In this document: piece after piece, positions 24,512 to 32,516 of the stretch
Position numbering within the stretch: position 1 is the first letter of the stretch
How the letters are laid out: every line of letters starts with the position of its first letter
Assembly: GCA_900540985.1 (NCBI GenBank)
Contig: UQIC01000010.1
Coordinates: 1 to 60,821, forward strand
DNA length: 60,821 nt
Origin: an uncultured Collinsella sp.
GTDB lineage: Bacteria; Actinomycetota; Coriobacteriia; Coriobacteriales; Coriobacteriaceae
Direction: 5' to 3'
Position numbers and translations under genes: made by a program
Notes under the pieces: generated by a model
Databases searched by the model: none
Seen by the model: only the letters and a program-made list of their open reading frames with translations
Told to the model about the DNA's origin: nothing

Positions 24512-25144
24512 CTATCCCCTCTTCCTTGCGGCGTCAGCAGCACGGCGCGCCAGTGCATCGGCGCGCGGCAGCCACGTATCTAGTAGTTCATCGCACGCCG
24601 CCTCGAGTTCCTCGGCGCGCGCCCGGTCTTTCATAGATGTGGTGTTGGCAAAGAGCGTCAGGCTCGCGCCTTGCATGGCGGCGCGGCAGAACACGGCGCC
24701 GCATGCCACGTCGGACAGCAACTGGCGCGAACCCTTGTCGGCCATGTCCTCGAGCAGCGCCAGCGCGCGCCCGCAGGCATCCATGATCCGGTACGGCGGC
24801 ATGGCCGCCACGCGCAACGCGTCCTGAATCGCCGCGGGTCGAGCCGGGTCCTCGCGCGGAACGCCGTACGACGCGGACACCTGGCCGTATGCACGAACAT
24901 CCTCGGCAACCAGACCCACTAGTTCCTGCGCCAACTCGTCTGCCTGGGCAAATGCACGCGTCAGATCGTCCGCCCGATCGCTAAGCGCGGGATTGGTCGC
25001 CCCGTAGCGAGCGACCATCCCGCAAAGCGAGGCGCCCAGCGCGCCCACAAAGGCGCTCGCGCTACCGCCGCCGGGAACCGGCTCGCGCGCGGCCAGCGCC
25101 TCGGCAAACCCACGGCAGGTCTTGTCCATCATCTCTTGGCTCAT
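24512..25144 (-). CDS. fchA: Methenyl-THF cyclohydrolase FchA (FTCD_C family)
   Basis: 210 aa. Members of the formiminotransferase-cyclodeaminase C-terminal family include FchA, which hydrolyses 5,10-methenyl-THF to 10-formyl-THF. Seen: the family signature EPVPGGGSASAFVGALGASL near residue 20, PAAIQDALRVAAMPP, and helices typical of this all-alpha fold, including SDVACGAVFCRAAMQGA. No formiminotransferase domain is fused and no histidine-degradation genes are near. The next gene is a FolD with lost cyclohydrolase residues, so the cyclohydrolase role is preferred over cyclodeaminase. Start ATG 25144 has GAAGGTG 7 nt upstream. It is translationally coupled to folD. Confidence 0.88.
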   Translation of the reverse strand: MSQEMMDKTCRGFAEALAAREPVPGGGSASAFVGALGASLCGMVARYGATNPALSDRADDLTRAFAQADELAQELVGLVAEDVRAYGQVSASYGVPREDPARPAAIQDALRVAAMPPYRIMDACGRALALLEDMADKGSRQLLSDVACGAVFCRAAMQGASLTLFANTTSMKDRARAEELEAACDELLDTWLPRADALARRAADAARKRG

Positions 25145-25521
25145 ACGTATGCACCTTCAAGTCATATAGATCGGTCGGGCGGCAACTGCCGACCAACCGC
25201 ATCAAACACGTAATGATGCTAAGTCTAGCCCATAAGCACATGAGCGTCAGCACACCTGGCCATCGCGGATTTCTATGACGAACGATAGGCGTCGGCGCCG
25301 CAAACATGGGACACATGGCCCACCTTTCGAGACTCCCGAACGGCACAAACTGGGGCATATCTATAAGTAAGGAACCCGTTGGGGCACGGCCGCGCAACGG
25401 CCACAAGCGATGAACGGAGGCATAAGCCGCACAGTGCACAGAGACATCCGCCGCCAGCGCAATCAGTACCCCAACAGCATGCGGCGCCGTGATGTCATCG
25501 GCAGACAAGGAGGACGCCACC
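25145..25521. promoter_or_regulatory. Intergenic region upstream of lipoprotein 1, with 19-nt repeated box
   Basis: 377 bases without a credible gene. ATGGGACACATGGCCCACC at 25306-25324 recurs exactly at 26263-26281 upstream of the paralogous lipoprotein gene. It contains a small inverted repeat (TGGG...CCCA) and could be an operator or part of a duplicated promoter. TATAAG at 25362-25367 is a possible -10 for lipoprotein 1. The left part probably holds the fchA promoter (minus strand). No strong hairpin was seen. Confidence 0.5.
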
Positions 25522-26127
25522 ATGAAGAAAAAGACCCTATCGATCCTTTCCCTGTGCATCGCCCTCTTTGCCGCGTTTGCCCTTGTCGGCTGCGGCGGGA
25601 GCGCATCGGGCGTGGGCGGCAGTACCTCAAAGAGCGAAGGCAAGGAAAAGGCCCCCGTCGCCGAAAAGACTGACTTTATCTGGTTTAAGGTCGAGATGCC
25701 CGAGAGCGTTGGCGTAAGCGACTCCGCTGGCAAGAATGCCGACAGGGTCCAGCTCACCTTCCCCGAAGACGAGAACGGTTCGGCCGATCGCTTTATCCCC
25801 GTTTGGAAAAAAGCGCTGACGGCAGAGGAATCCCACGCCGACCAGGCAGAAAAGAAAGGTGATACGTTCCAGTGGAAGGATGGCGGGTCCGTCGAGTATA
25901 ACGGCAGGACGTGGCTCGTCGGAACGTACGAGGACAACAGCGGCGTCTCAACCCTCCTCTTTACCGACGTTGAGCCGGGAAGCGTCTACGTCCTCATCTC
26001 GAACTTCGATCTGCATAAGAAAGAAGCCGAGGCGCTCCTCAACTCCATCGAGTTCCCCGATGACATGGCGAAGGCAGTTGCCGAGGCACGCGAAGTCGAG
26101 ATTTCGAGCATCGAGATCAAGCATTAG
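25522..26127 (+). CDS. Lipoprotein 1 of a tandem pair, unknown function
   Basis: 201 aa. It has an N-terminal lipoprotein signal KKKTLSILSLCIALFAAFAL with lipobox LVGC, then a Gly/Ser/Lys-rich tether and a compact domain starting TDFIWFKVEMPESVGVSD. The domain continues with VEYNGRTWLVGTYED, LLFTDVEPGSVYVLISN, LLNSIEFPDDMAKAVAEAREVE and EISSIEIK. The next gene has the same architecture and the same motifs, so they are duplicates. ATG 25522 is preceded by AAGGAGG at 8 nt. The pattern suggests a secreted, membrane-tethered beta-rich protein. I do not recognise the family; no catalytic residues stand out. Confidence 0.85.
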   Translation: MKKKTLSILSLCIALFAAFALVGCGGSASGVGGSTSKSEGKEKAPVAEKTDFIWFKVEMPESVGVSDSAGKNADRVQLTFPEDENGSADRFIPVWKKALTAEESHADQAEKKGDTFQWKDGGSVEYNGRTWLVGTYEDNSGVSTLLFTDVEPGSVYVLISNFDLHKKEAEALLNSIEFPDDMAKAVAEAREVEISSIEIKH

Positions 26128-26180
26128 GGGCTCGCACGCAGCATCGCATGCGCAGTCATTAAATGATCGGACGCCCAGCC

Positions 26181-26216
26181 AGGGGAGGATCGGATCGGCC
26201 GGCCCTCCCCTCTTTT
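26181..26216 (+). terminator. Terminator of lipoprotein 1
   Basis: AGGGGAGG (26181-26188) pairs with CCTCCCCT (26204-26211), followed by CTTTTG. Confidence 0.8.
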
Positions 26217-26262
26217 GCGCCCGGACATATTGCCACTTGCCGGCGCAAATCCGGCCCTCAGA

Positions 26263-26281
26263 ATGGGACACATGGCCCACC
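26263..26281. repeat. 19-nt box, second copy
   Basis: Exact copy of 25306-25324, 73 nt before the lipoprotein 2 start. TACAGT (26301) is a weak -10 candidate downstream. Confidence 0.6.
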
Positions 26282-26353
26282 CTTACGAGCCGCTCGCGCG
26301 TACAGTAAAGGCAGGTAATCCATGGACGGTTACAGATCGAGGAGGACACGACC

Positions 26354-26947
26354 ATGAAAAAGAAGGCCTTTGCGATTCTCACCCTCTGCATCAGTCTCTT
26401 TGCCGCAGTTGCCTTGGTGGGTTGCGGTGGCAGCGGCGGCGCTACCGGCAGCGGCGGTGGCGGTGGAGCGGAAAAGCCAGCCGTGGATATGAGGACCGAC
26501 TTCATTTGGTTTAAGGTCGAAGTCCCCGAGGGCGTCGAAATCACGGACGTCGCAGGCGATACCGCCGACAGGGCCCAGTTTAAGTTCACCGAGAGCGAGC
26601 ATGCCAGCGACCGCTTCATCCCCGTCTTCGATCCTGACAAGAAGGCCGATGAACTGTTTGACTACGAGGCAAAGTGGAAGGCCAACTCCGGATGGACCGA
26701 GAGCGATCCCGTTAAGTACAACGGCAAGACCTGGCGCAGCGCCTACTTTACGCACTCGGGCGGCGTGACGACCGAGTACTTCACCGACGTTGACGGCGGC
26801 AGCGTGTACGTGCGCATCGACAACGTCGAGGAACACAAGGACGCCGTCGAGACCATGATGGAGTCTCTGGAATTTGCCGACGACATCGCCAAGGCCAAGA
26901 CCGAGGCCATGGACGTTAAGCTCGAGGATATCGAGATTAAACGCTAA
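26354..26947 (+). CDS. Lipoprotein 2 of a tandem pair, unknown function
   Basis: 197 aa, paralogue of the preceding gene. It has the signal KKKAFAILTLCISLFAAVA with lipobox LVGC, a Gly-rich tether, then TDFIWFKVEVPEGVEITD, VKYNGKTWRSAYF, EYFTDVDGGSVYVRIDN and SLEFADDIAKAKTEAMDVK. The strongest conservation with copy 1 is in TDFIWFKVE(M/V)PE and in the C-terminal helix and strand, which points to one folded domain under selection. RBS GAGGA lies 8 nt before ATG. It has its own terminator and the repeated 19-nt box upstream, so it can be expressed independently of copy 1. Function is unknown. Confidence 0.85.
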   Translation: MKKKAFAILTLCISLFAAVALVGCGGSGGATGSGGGGGAEKPAVDMRTDFIWFKVEVPEGVEITDVAGDTADRAQFKFTESEHASDRFIPVFDPDKKADELFDYEAKWKANSGWTESDPVKYNGKTWRSAYFTHSGGVTTEYFTDVDGGSVYVRIDNVEEHKDAVETMMESLEFADDIAKAKTEAMDVKLEDIEIKR

Positions 26948-27018
26948 GCGACTGGCGAGCGCAGCGGGAAACACGGGCGCAGCGTAAACAAGCGACGGTA
27001 TCCCAGCGCTTCGTACCA

Positions 27019-27048
27019 AGGGAGGGCCGGTAAACCGACCCTCCTTTT
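27019..27048 (+). terminator. Terminator of lipoprotein 2
   Basis: GGAGGG pairs with CCCTCC around CCGGTAAACCGA, followed by TTTTCTT. From here to 27252 only a weak TATAGT -10 candidate (27204) for the PI-PLC gene was noticed. Confidence 0.75.
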
Positions 27049-27252
27049 CTTATGCCGGTAGCCGACGAACGCGAGGACGCCGGACGCCGGAACCGCCCCA
27101 AATGTGGCAACAGTACGAACACGACAAACACCCCAACACGTCCACCCGCCGATTTATTGCGCCGCGCAGACAATTAAACCGGCGTCTTTAAACATCTGGG
27201 CAGTATAGTGACCAAAACTATCGCATAACCGCACTCTGCGAATGGAGAAGTT

Positions 27253-29724
27253 ATGACCGAACACCACGCCATTAGCCGTCGAGCATTCACGTTGGGCCTA
27301 GGACTCGCAGCATTGTCGCCATTTGTAAGCCTGCCCGAAACCGCGGGATTGGGCCTTCCCGTGCGCGCGGCATTTGCAGAAGACGCACCCACACCGGCGG
27401 CCACCCTCGACAAGTTCGTCATTCGCCTTCGCCCCGCGGGCTATTTTCGCACCGCGAGCGTCAACGAAGACGGCAACGTCATCGGCAACGTCTGCCACCT
27501 GTTTAATGACGGCACGTCCAGCAAGCTCATCCTTGAGCACGTAGAGACCGATACAGATAATAGAAATTGGTATGCCATCCGCACCCTGCTCAATTTCGAA
27601 GAGCACAAGAAGACGGGCTACAGCATTTGGTCGGTCGATGGCGACTCGGACAAAGATGGAAAGGTCATCCACGTATGGAGTGGCGAGCATGACGGCAAGC
27701 CCAGTCGCTCTTTTGCGTTCGACCGCCAGTCAAACGGAACCTACATCATCCGAGACCGCACAAACGAGAAAAAAGACATTAATTACCTGGCCATAGAAAA
27801 GGACGGCAAAGACCAAGACAACAACAAGATCTGCCACAAGAGGAAGAGTATTCCGTGGGAGCTCGAACTTGTCGGTTACGACAAGGGCGAGATCAATACC
27901 ACGGTTAGAAGTATCGACTGGATCAAGTATAGCAGCTACGTCGACGGACCATGCTGGATGAAATACGTCGACGGCAACAAATACCTCGACGAGCTGAGCA
28001 TCCCGGGCACGCATGATTCAAGCACCTGCAGCGTCGACAACGACACCGAGCCCCAAACCTCGCTTGCAAAGTGCCAGCAGGATTACATCCCCACGCAGCT
28101 GCTCGAAGGCATTCGCTATTTTGATATCCGACTTGGAAAGAACAACGAGAACGGCGACCCCGGCATCGACCATGGAATATGCTACCTGCTCAAAAAAGAC
28201 GGGGGCTTTATACATCTCTCCGATGTCATCGGTTACTTCAAAACATTTTTGAACGAAAACCCGTCAGAAGCGCTCATCATGCTGGTGTCACGAGGCAACG
28301 ACGAAGCCACCGACGAAAGCGTTACGACGGCTTTCGCCAATGTTATGGACAATAACTCCGATCTGTTCTATACGTCGAGCCATGTCCCCACACTGAACGA
28401 GGTGCGCGGAAAGATCGTCCTGCTGCGTCGATTTAAACTCGCCGGCGACAGCGTAGACGGCCACACGTGGGGCCTCGACCTCACCGAATGGGACGACAAA
28501 ATCAAGGCGCATTCCGGAAAGTCCATGTGCCTCGTGAAATACGAGCAAGGCTTTGAGGCTGCGGGCAATACGGGCGACAAAGAGCCCTATAGCACAACGG
28601 TATATGCCCAAGACCATTACAACTGCACGGGGTCCAGTAAAATCGACTGGGTCGATATGGCCCTGAAGGCGGCGGCCGAGTTCAAGCGCAGCACCGTAGA
28701 TATCACCGCCGCGGACGGGACAACGGTGCAGGCAACGGAGCGCTGCTGGTTTATCAACTACACGAGCTGCACGCAAAACAACCCTTTTACCGCAGCGCGA
28801 GTGGTCGACGAGCATCTGTACAAGAGCCCGTACATCAATCCCAGCGGCACCGGGGATACAAAGTCAGATTACCTCAAGCACATTGGCATCATCGCATCCG
28901 ACTTTGTTGATGCGGCGCTGGCCCGGAGCATCTATCAGCGCAATTACGATACGGAGCACAAGCAGACGGCTTCGTACTATCTCCCGTACTATCTCCCGAC
29001 CCGCATGCGCATGACGTACGGCGACTCGCTGAGCGATGCCTCGCTCCAGGATGGCAAGACCGTTGGCGAGGGTCATTTCCGCCTTGCCGACAGCAGCAAA
29101 GCGCTCAACGCGACAGCTTCGGGCGATGCGTTTGACATCAAATATGTGGATGTCGACGCCCTGGGCAACGAGACCGTTACGGGGCTGCAGGGCTCTGTGC
29201 CCATCGATATCGATCGACGCGCGCTGACGCCCCATTTTGAGGGACTCGAAGGCCTTAAGGCCGGCGAAGACGTGCGCGCCAAGATTGCGGCATCACTCGA
29301 GGGCAAGCTCGAAACCGATGCCTGCACGGCCCAGCTCGAGTTTGCGCACGACGCGAACGGCGCTCCGGGCACGGCAATGGCCGAGGGCGAAACATTTGCC
29401 GCAGGGACGTACTGGGTGCGCGCGAAAGGCCTTTTGGGCGACGCGGAACAAAACTACATACTCGCCAGCGATGGAGCCGTAAGCTTTACCGTAGCGGCCT
29501 CGGGCAGTGCAGGCGGCACGGACGGTGGCACGGGTTCCAACGCAGGCAGCGCCGACAAGAACGGCAAGGGCAACAAGAGCAAGGGCTCGGGCGGAAAACT
29601 CGCCGGCACGGGCGACGGCTCTGGCATCGCCGCCGGGCTCGCCGCTGCCGCCGTGGCGACGACAGTCGCCGGCGCAGCAATGCTTGCCAGTGACCGCGAA
29701 AACGCTGGGGACGACAACGAATAG
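27253..29724 (+). CDS. Exported PI-PLC X-domain (phosphodiesterase) protein with Tat-like signal
   Basis: 823 aa. The N-terminus ISRRAFTLGLGLAALSP fits a twin-arginine signal, with cleavage probably near AFAED (residue ~43). Residues ~50-230 look like a beta-trefoil or lectin-like domain (FVIRLRPAGYFRTAS, YAIRTLLNF). The PI-PLC X-like domain (~240-600) shows ELSIPGTHDSSTC with one catalytic His, GIRYFDIRLG and DHGICYLL with the second region, then ALIMLVSRG. It ends in a Gly/Ser linker and a C-terminal helix (GIAAGLAAAAVATTVAGAAML) as anchor. Likely activity is cleavage of phosphoinositides or glycosyl-PI outside the cell. AAT/AAA codons are noticeably more frequent here than in neighbours, suggesting transfer. 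Confidence 0.85.
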   Translation: MTEHHAISRRAFTLGLGLAALSPFVSLPETAGLGLPVRAAFAEDAPTPAATLDKFVIRLRPAGYFRTASVNEDGNVIGNVCHLFNDGTSSKLILEHVETDTDNRNWYAIRTLLNFEEHKKTGYSIWSVDGDSDKDGKVIHVWSGEHDGKPSRSFAFDRQSNGTYIIRDRTNEKKDINYLAIEKDGKDQDNNKICHKRKSIPWELELVGYDKGEINTTVRSIDWIKYSSYVDGPCWMKYVDGNKYLDELSIPGTHDSSTCSVDNDTEPQTSLAKCQQDYIPTQLLEGIRYFDIRLGKNNENGDPGIDHGICYLLKKDGGFIHLSDVIGYFKTFLNENPSEALIMLVSRGNDEATDESVTTAFANVMDNNSDLFYTSSHVPTLNEVRGKIVLLRRFKLAGDSVDGHTWGLDLTEWDDKIKAHSGKSMCLVKYEQGFEAAGNTGDKEPYSTTVYAQDHYNCTGSSKIDWVDMALKAAAEFKRSTVDITAADGTTVQATERCWFINYTSCTQNNPFTAARVVDEHLYKSPYINPSGTGDTKSDYLKHIGIIASDFVDAALARSIYQRNYDTEHKQTASYYLPYYLPTRMRMTYGDSLSDASLQDGKTVGEGHFRLADSSKALNATASGDAFDIKYVDVDALGNETVTGLQGSVPIDIDRRALTPHFEGLEGLKAGEDVRAKIAASLEGKLETDACTAQLEFAHDANGAPGTAMAEGETFAAGTYWVRAKGLLGDAEQNYILASDGAVSFTVAASGSAGGTDGGTGSNAGSADKNGKGNKSKGSGGKLAGTGDGSGIAAGLAAAAVATTVAGAAMLASDRENAGDDNE

Positions 29725-29753
29725 GCAAGCCCGCCTTTTAGACACATCGACTC

Positions 29754-29793
29754 AATCGGGGGCGCAGGACACCGTTCTGTGCCCCCGATTTTT
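29754..29793 (+). terminator. Terminator of the PI-PLC gene
   Basis: AATCGGGGGC (29754-29763) pairs with GCCCCCGATT (29781-29790), followed by TTT. It may also serve the convergent PH-like gene. Confidence 0.88.
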
Positions 29794-29818
29794 ACCTTGG
29801 CCCGAACGCCGCCATGGG

Positions 29819-30088
29819 CTACATCACCATGTTCAGCGCGTTCACAAATTCCTGGGCCTGGGAGCGGCTGCTCAGGCTAAAGACACAGGCAGTCAACAGC
29901 CTGTTGCGCAGAAAAACGTCGCGACCCTTGATCCTGCTGACCCCCGTGATGTCCTTAAGGTAGACAATCTCGGTGTGCTTGCCGCCGAAAGTGCCCTTCT
30001 TGAGCACCTCGATGCGGTTAGGGTAGATCTTGACGTCTTTAAACCCGCCCGAACCTTTGTCCTGGAACAGCAAAGTGTTGTTGTCCAT
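29819..30088 (-). CDS. Small PH-like domain protein, unknown function
   Basis: 89 aa from ATG 30088 (GGGAGTG 6 nt upstream). The sequence alternates short strands: NTLLFQDKGS, FKDVKIYPNRIEVLKKG, EIVYLKDITGVSRIKG, LLTACVFSLSS. It ends in an amphipathic helix (SQAQEFVNALNM). That order (strand, IYPNRIEV, LxDITGVS, C-terminal helix) resembles small bacterial PH-like domains. No membrane segment is present. The gene lies convergent to the PI-PLC gene and divergent from yhcG. The match is by pattern only, so family and role remain open. Confidence 0.6.
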   Translation of the reverse strand: MDNNTLLFQDKGSGGFKDVKIYPNRIEVLKKGTFGGKHTEIVYLKDITGVSRIKGRDVFLRNRLLTACVFSLSSRSQAQEFVNALNMVM

Positions 30089-30256
30089 GCGTGTCACTCC
30101 CATGGGGTTCGCTAAAACTGCCTCTATGGTCACATTTTAGTCACCGAAAGGCTCCCATGCGAAGGTGCCAGACAGCACAGCAATTCGTGTCCGCGCGAGG
30201 CTTTAAACTAAATACGATAAAGATGCATTCCACAAGAGGAAAGTGGGGCGACAGTG

Positions 30257-31306
30257 ATGGGCGAACTGGTAAACCGTGGAGAATCGGCAATCGTGCCAGA
30301 AGTTTTTTACAAGCAGGTTTCCTCGATTCTCAACGCCGCTCGCGACAAGGCCTATACCGCCGTTAACTTTGCGATGGTTGAGGCGTATTGGGAGATCGGC
30401 AAGAGCATTGTTGATGAACAGGGCGGAGAGGAGCGCGCAGCATATGGAGAGGCATTGATTGCAGGCCTCTCCAGAAGACTTACCGCGGATTTCGGAAGAG
30501 GCTTTGGCATCGCAAACCTTCGCAATATGCGTCAGTTCTTTCTTGCGTTTCCAATTCGCGACGCACTGCGTAGCGAATTGAGCTGGACTCATTACCGCAG
30601 GTTGATGCGCATTCCCGACCCTGATGCTCGCGCCTGGTACATGAACGAATGCGCCGATTCTCGTTGGAGCACGCGTCAGCTCGAGCGTCAGATCAACACC
30701 ATGTTCCGCGAGCGCCTGCTTGCCAGCAAGGACAAGGAGGCCGTCACCCAGGAAATCCAAGAGAGCGCCCCGGCTCGTCGCCCCGAGGATATCATCCGCG
30801 ATCCATATGTACTGGAGTTTTTAGGTTTCTCGGACGATACTGCGTTTCGCGAGAGCGATCTAGAGCAGGCGCTCATCACACATCTTCAGAAGTTCCTGCT
30901 GGAGCTTGGCCGTGGCTTCGCTTTCGAGGCGCGCCAAAAGCGTATCACCTTTGATGGGCGCCATTTCTATATTGACCTTGTGTTTTACAACTATCTGATG
31001 CGCTGCTTCGTGCTCATCGACCTTAAGACCGATGACCTTACGCATCAGGACCTGGGCCAGATGCAAATGTACGTGAACTACTACACGCGCGAGCTCATGA
31101 ACGAAGGCGACAATCCGCCTATAGGCATCGTGCTCTGCGCGGACAAAAGCGACTCGATTGTCGAGTACACGCTGCCCGAAGACAACGACCAAGTGTTTGC
31201 CGCCAAATACTTGCCGTATCTTCCAAGCAAGGAAGAGCTGGCGCGCGAGCTGAGTGCCGAGTACCGCGCCATCAACGAAGCGACTAATGGCGAAGCGCAA
31301 GGGTAG
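30257..31306 (+). CDS. YhcG/DUF1016 family PD-(D/E)XK nuclease
   Basis: 349 aa. It has the DUF1016 N-terminal domain (ARDKAYTAVNFAMVEAYWEIGK, FGIANLRNMRQFF, SWTHYRRLMRI) and a C-terminal PD-(D/E)XK nuclease core. The core has HFYIDLVFYN with the metal-binding Asp, LIDLKTDDL with the D-x-K pair, and GQMQMYVNYY. Most relatives read ELK; this one has DLK, a tolerated variant. YhcG proteins are often found in mobile or defence-linked DNA, but their substrate is unsettled. Start is ATG 30257, or GTG 30254 just before it. It is followed at 63 nt by an ADP-ribosylglycohydrolase gene, possibly cotranscribed. Lower GC than neighbours suggests acquisition. Confidence 0.9.
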   Translation: MGELVNRGESAIVPEVFYKQVSSILNAARDKAYTAVNFAMVEAYWEIGKSIVDEQGGEERAAYGEALIAGLSRRLTADFGRGFGIANLRNMRQFFLAFPIRDALRSELSWTHYRRLMRIPDPDARAWYMNECADSRWSTRQLERQINTMFRERLLASKDKEAVTQEIQESAPARRPEDIIRDPYVLEFLGFSDDTAFRESDLEQALITHLQKFLLELGRGFAFEARQKRITFDGRHFYIDLVFYNYLMRCFVLIDLKTDDLTHQDLGQMQMYVNYYTRELMNEGDNPPIGIVLCADKSDSIVEYTLPEDNDQVFAAKYLPYLPSKEELARELSAEYRAINEATNGEAQG

Positions 31307-31369
31307 CAGCACGTTGCGACCGATACCCCCGACGGCGTTTCATATCCCCCGACATAAGAGGAGCGCTCC

Positions 31370-32158
31370 ATGACAGACAGACCGAAAACGACACTGCGCG
31401 ACTGCATCTATGGGCTTGCCGTCGGCGACGCGCTGGGCGTTCCTTACGAGTTTAGGCCCCGCGGCACGTTCAAATGCACGGACATGATCGGCTACGGCAC
31501 GCATGGGCAGCCCGCCGGCACCTGGAGCGACGATACGTCCATGACGCTTGCTACCTGTGACTCGATTAGGGAGCTCGGGCACATCGAAACCGCGGACATG
31601 CGCGACAAGTTCATCGGCTGGATTGCCCGTGGCGAGTATACAATCGACGGCGTTTTCGATTACGGCGGCACGACCGCCCGCGCCTTGCACACCGGCAAAG
31701 GAGGCTCCGGCGAGCGCGACAACGGTAACGGCTCGCTCATGCGTATCGCTCCCCTGGCGTTCACCGATGCGACGAACAACGAGATCCGCGAGGTCTCCGC
31801 AATTTCGCACGCCCACAGAACGTCGACCGACGCATGCATCATATTTGTCGAGCTGATGAGGGATGTGATGAACGACGCGCTCCCCTCGTGGGCACTCCAT
31901 CTGAAAGGCATGCCTGAGCAGGAGATCAAGTCAGGTGGCTTCGTGCGCGACACGCTTAAGGCAGCCACCTGGTGCTTCGTCAACACTAACTGCTACGAAG
32001 ATTGCGTGCTTGCCGCCGTCAACCTAGGCGACGACACCGACACCACCGCAGCCGTCGCAGGCGCCCTCGCCGGCACGGCCTACGGTATCGACGCAATTCC
32101 GCAGGAGTGGATCGATACCCTGCGCGGTAAAGAGTTGATAGAGCAGTGTTTGTTTTAG
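31370..32158 (+). CDS. ADP-ribosylglycohydrolase (DraG/ARH family)
   Basis: 262 aa. ARH enzymes remove ADP-ribose from proteins, nucleic acids or small molecules using two Mg ions. Seen: RDCIYGLAVGDALGVPYEF, the metal site GTWSDDTSMTLA near residue 44, GNGSLMRIAPLAF, HAHRTSTDACIIF and the C-terminal metal site LGDDTDTTAAVAGALAG near residue 220. All key Asp/Thr residues are present, so it should be active. RBS GAGGAG lies 8 nt before ATG. The pairing with a YhcG nuclease is notable: one could act on, or counter, modified nucleic acids or toxins (inference). No ADP-ribosyltransferase gene is visible nearby. Confidence 0.93.
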   Translation: MTDRPKTTLRDCIYGLAVGDALGVPYEFRPRGTFKCTDMIGYGTHGQPAGTWSDDTSMTLATCDSIRELGHIETADMRDKFIGWIARGEYTIDGVFDYGGTTARALHTGKGGSGERDNGNGSLMRIAPLAFTDATNNEIREVSAISHAHRTSTDACIIFVELMRDVMNDALPSWALHLKGMPEQEIKSGGFVRDTLKAATWCFVNTNCYEDCVLAAVNLGDDTDTTAAVAGALAGTAYGIDAIPQEWIDTLRGKELIEQCLF

Positions 32159-32293
32159 GACACGCCTTTAACGAAGACAATGTCAGTCAACGCAAATGAT
32201 TAAGGGACCGCATAAATGATGATTACAGAATGCGCCGTCATGGGTCCGTTCGTCACAGAGCAAAGTACCGTGGGACCGTACACCGTGTTGGTA

Positions 32294-32313
32294 TTCGAAT
32301 CCCCGCTGCCGCA
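32294..32313 (+). other. tRNA-Leu-like 3'-end fragment (possible att remnant)
   Basis: TTCGAAT followed by CCCCG, CTGCCGC and A fits a tRNA T-loop, 3' T-stem, 3' acceptor arm and discriminator base, as in many bacterial tRNA-Leu genes. The upstream bases do not form the matching 5' T-stem, so resemblance begins at the T-loop, where integrase att cores often begin. A terminator follows at once, as after a real tRNA gene. No tRNA body is present. Confidence 0.45.
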
Positions 32314-32317
32314 GAAA

Positions 32318-32341
32318 AAGGGCCGGTTGCCCCGGCCCTTT
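32318..32341 (+). terminator. Hairpin terminator after the tRNA-like fragment
   Basis: AAGGGCCGG (32318-32326) pairs with CCGGCCCTT (32332-32340) with a 5-nt loop and a short T-run. Confidence 0.75.
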
Positions 32342-32424
32342 AGACGATAATACCTGCGTTGCCCGCGCTTCCGAAGTATGACTAGCTGAGGAGCGGGTTC
32401 CGCGGCACAATCTGATTCTACCCA

Positions 32425-32453
32425 GTGGGGCGGCTCTTTTGCAGCCGCCCCAC
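32425..32453. terminator. 11-bp hairpin after the zinc-ribbon gene
   Basis: GTGGGGCGGCT (32425-32435) and AGCCGCCCCAC (32443-32453), 7-nt loop. The plus exit is CGTTTATTTA. It is a possible terminator. Confidence 0.5.
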
Positions 32454-32516
32454 CGTTTATTTAGATCTACCACGACGGACAGCTCGCACTACTGCGCACT
32501 GTCCCGTACCGCCCCC

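Larger units (their letters stand above)
32159..32516. other. Intergenic region with tRNA-like fragment and two hairpins
   Basis: 358 bases with no credible gene; a 96-codon minus ORF crossing the hairpins lacks an RBS. It holds a tRNA 3'-end-like segment (32294-32313), a terminator (32318-32341) and an 11-bp hairpin (32425-32453). The rest is unremarkable. Confidence 0.55.

Noticed and set aside
24512..25144. Histidine-degradation cyclodeaminase
   Set aside because: No formiminotransferase or hut genes nearby, and context with a cyclohydrolase-deficient FolD favours FchA.
32183..32473. 96-codon minus ORF
   Set aside because: Runs through two hairpins and the tRNA-like segment; no RBS and no protein-like pattern.
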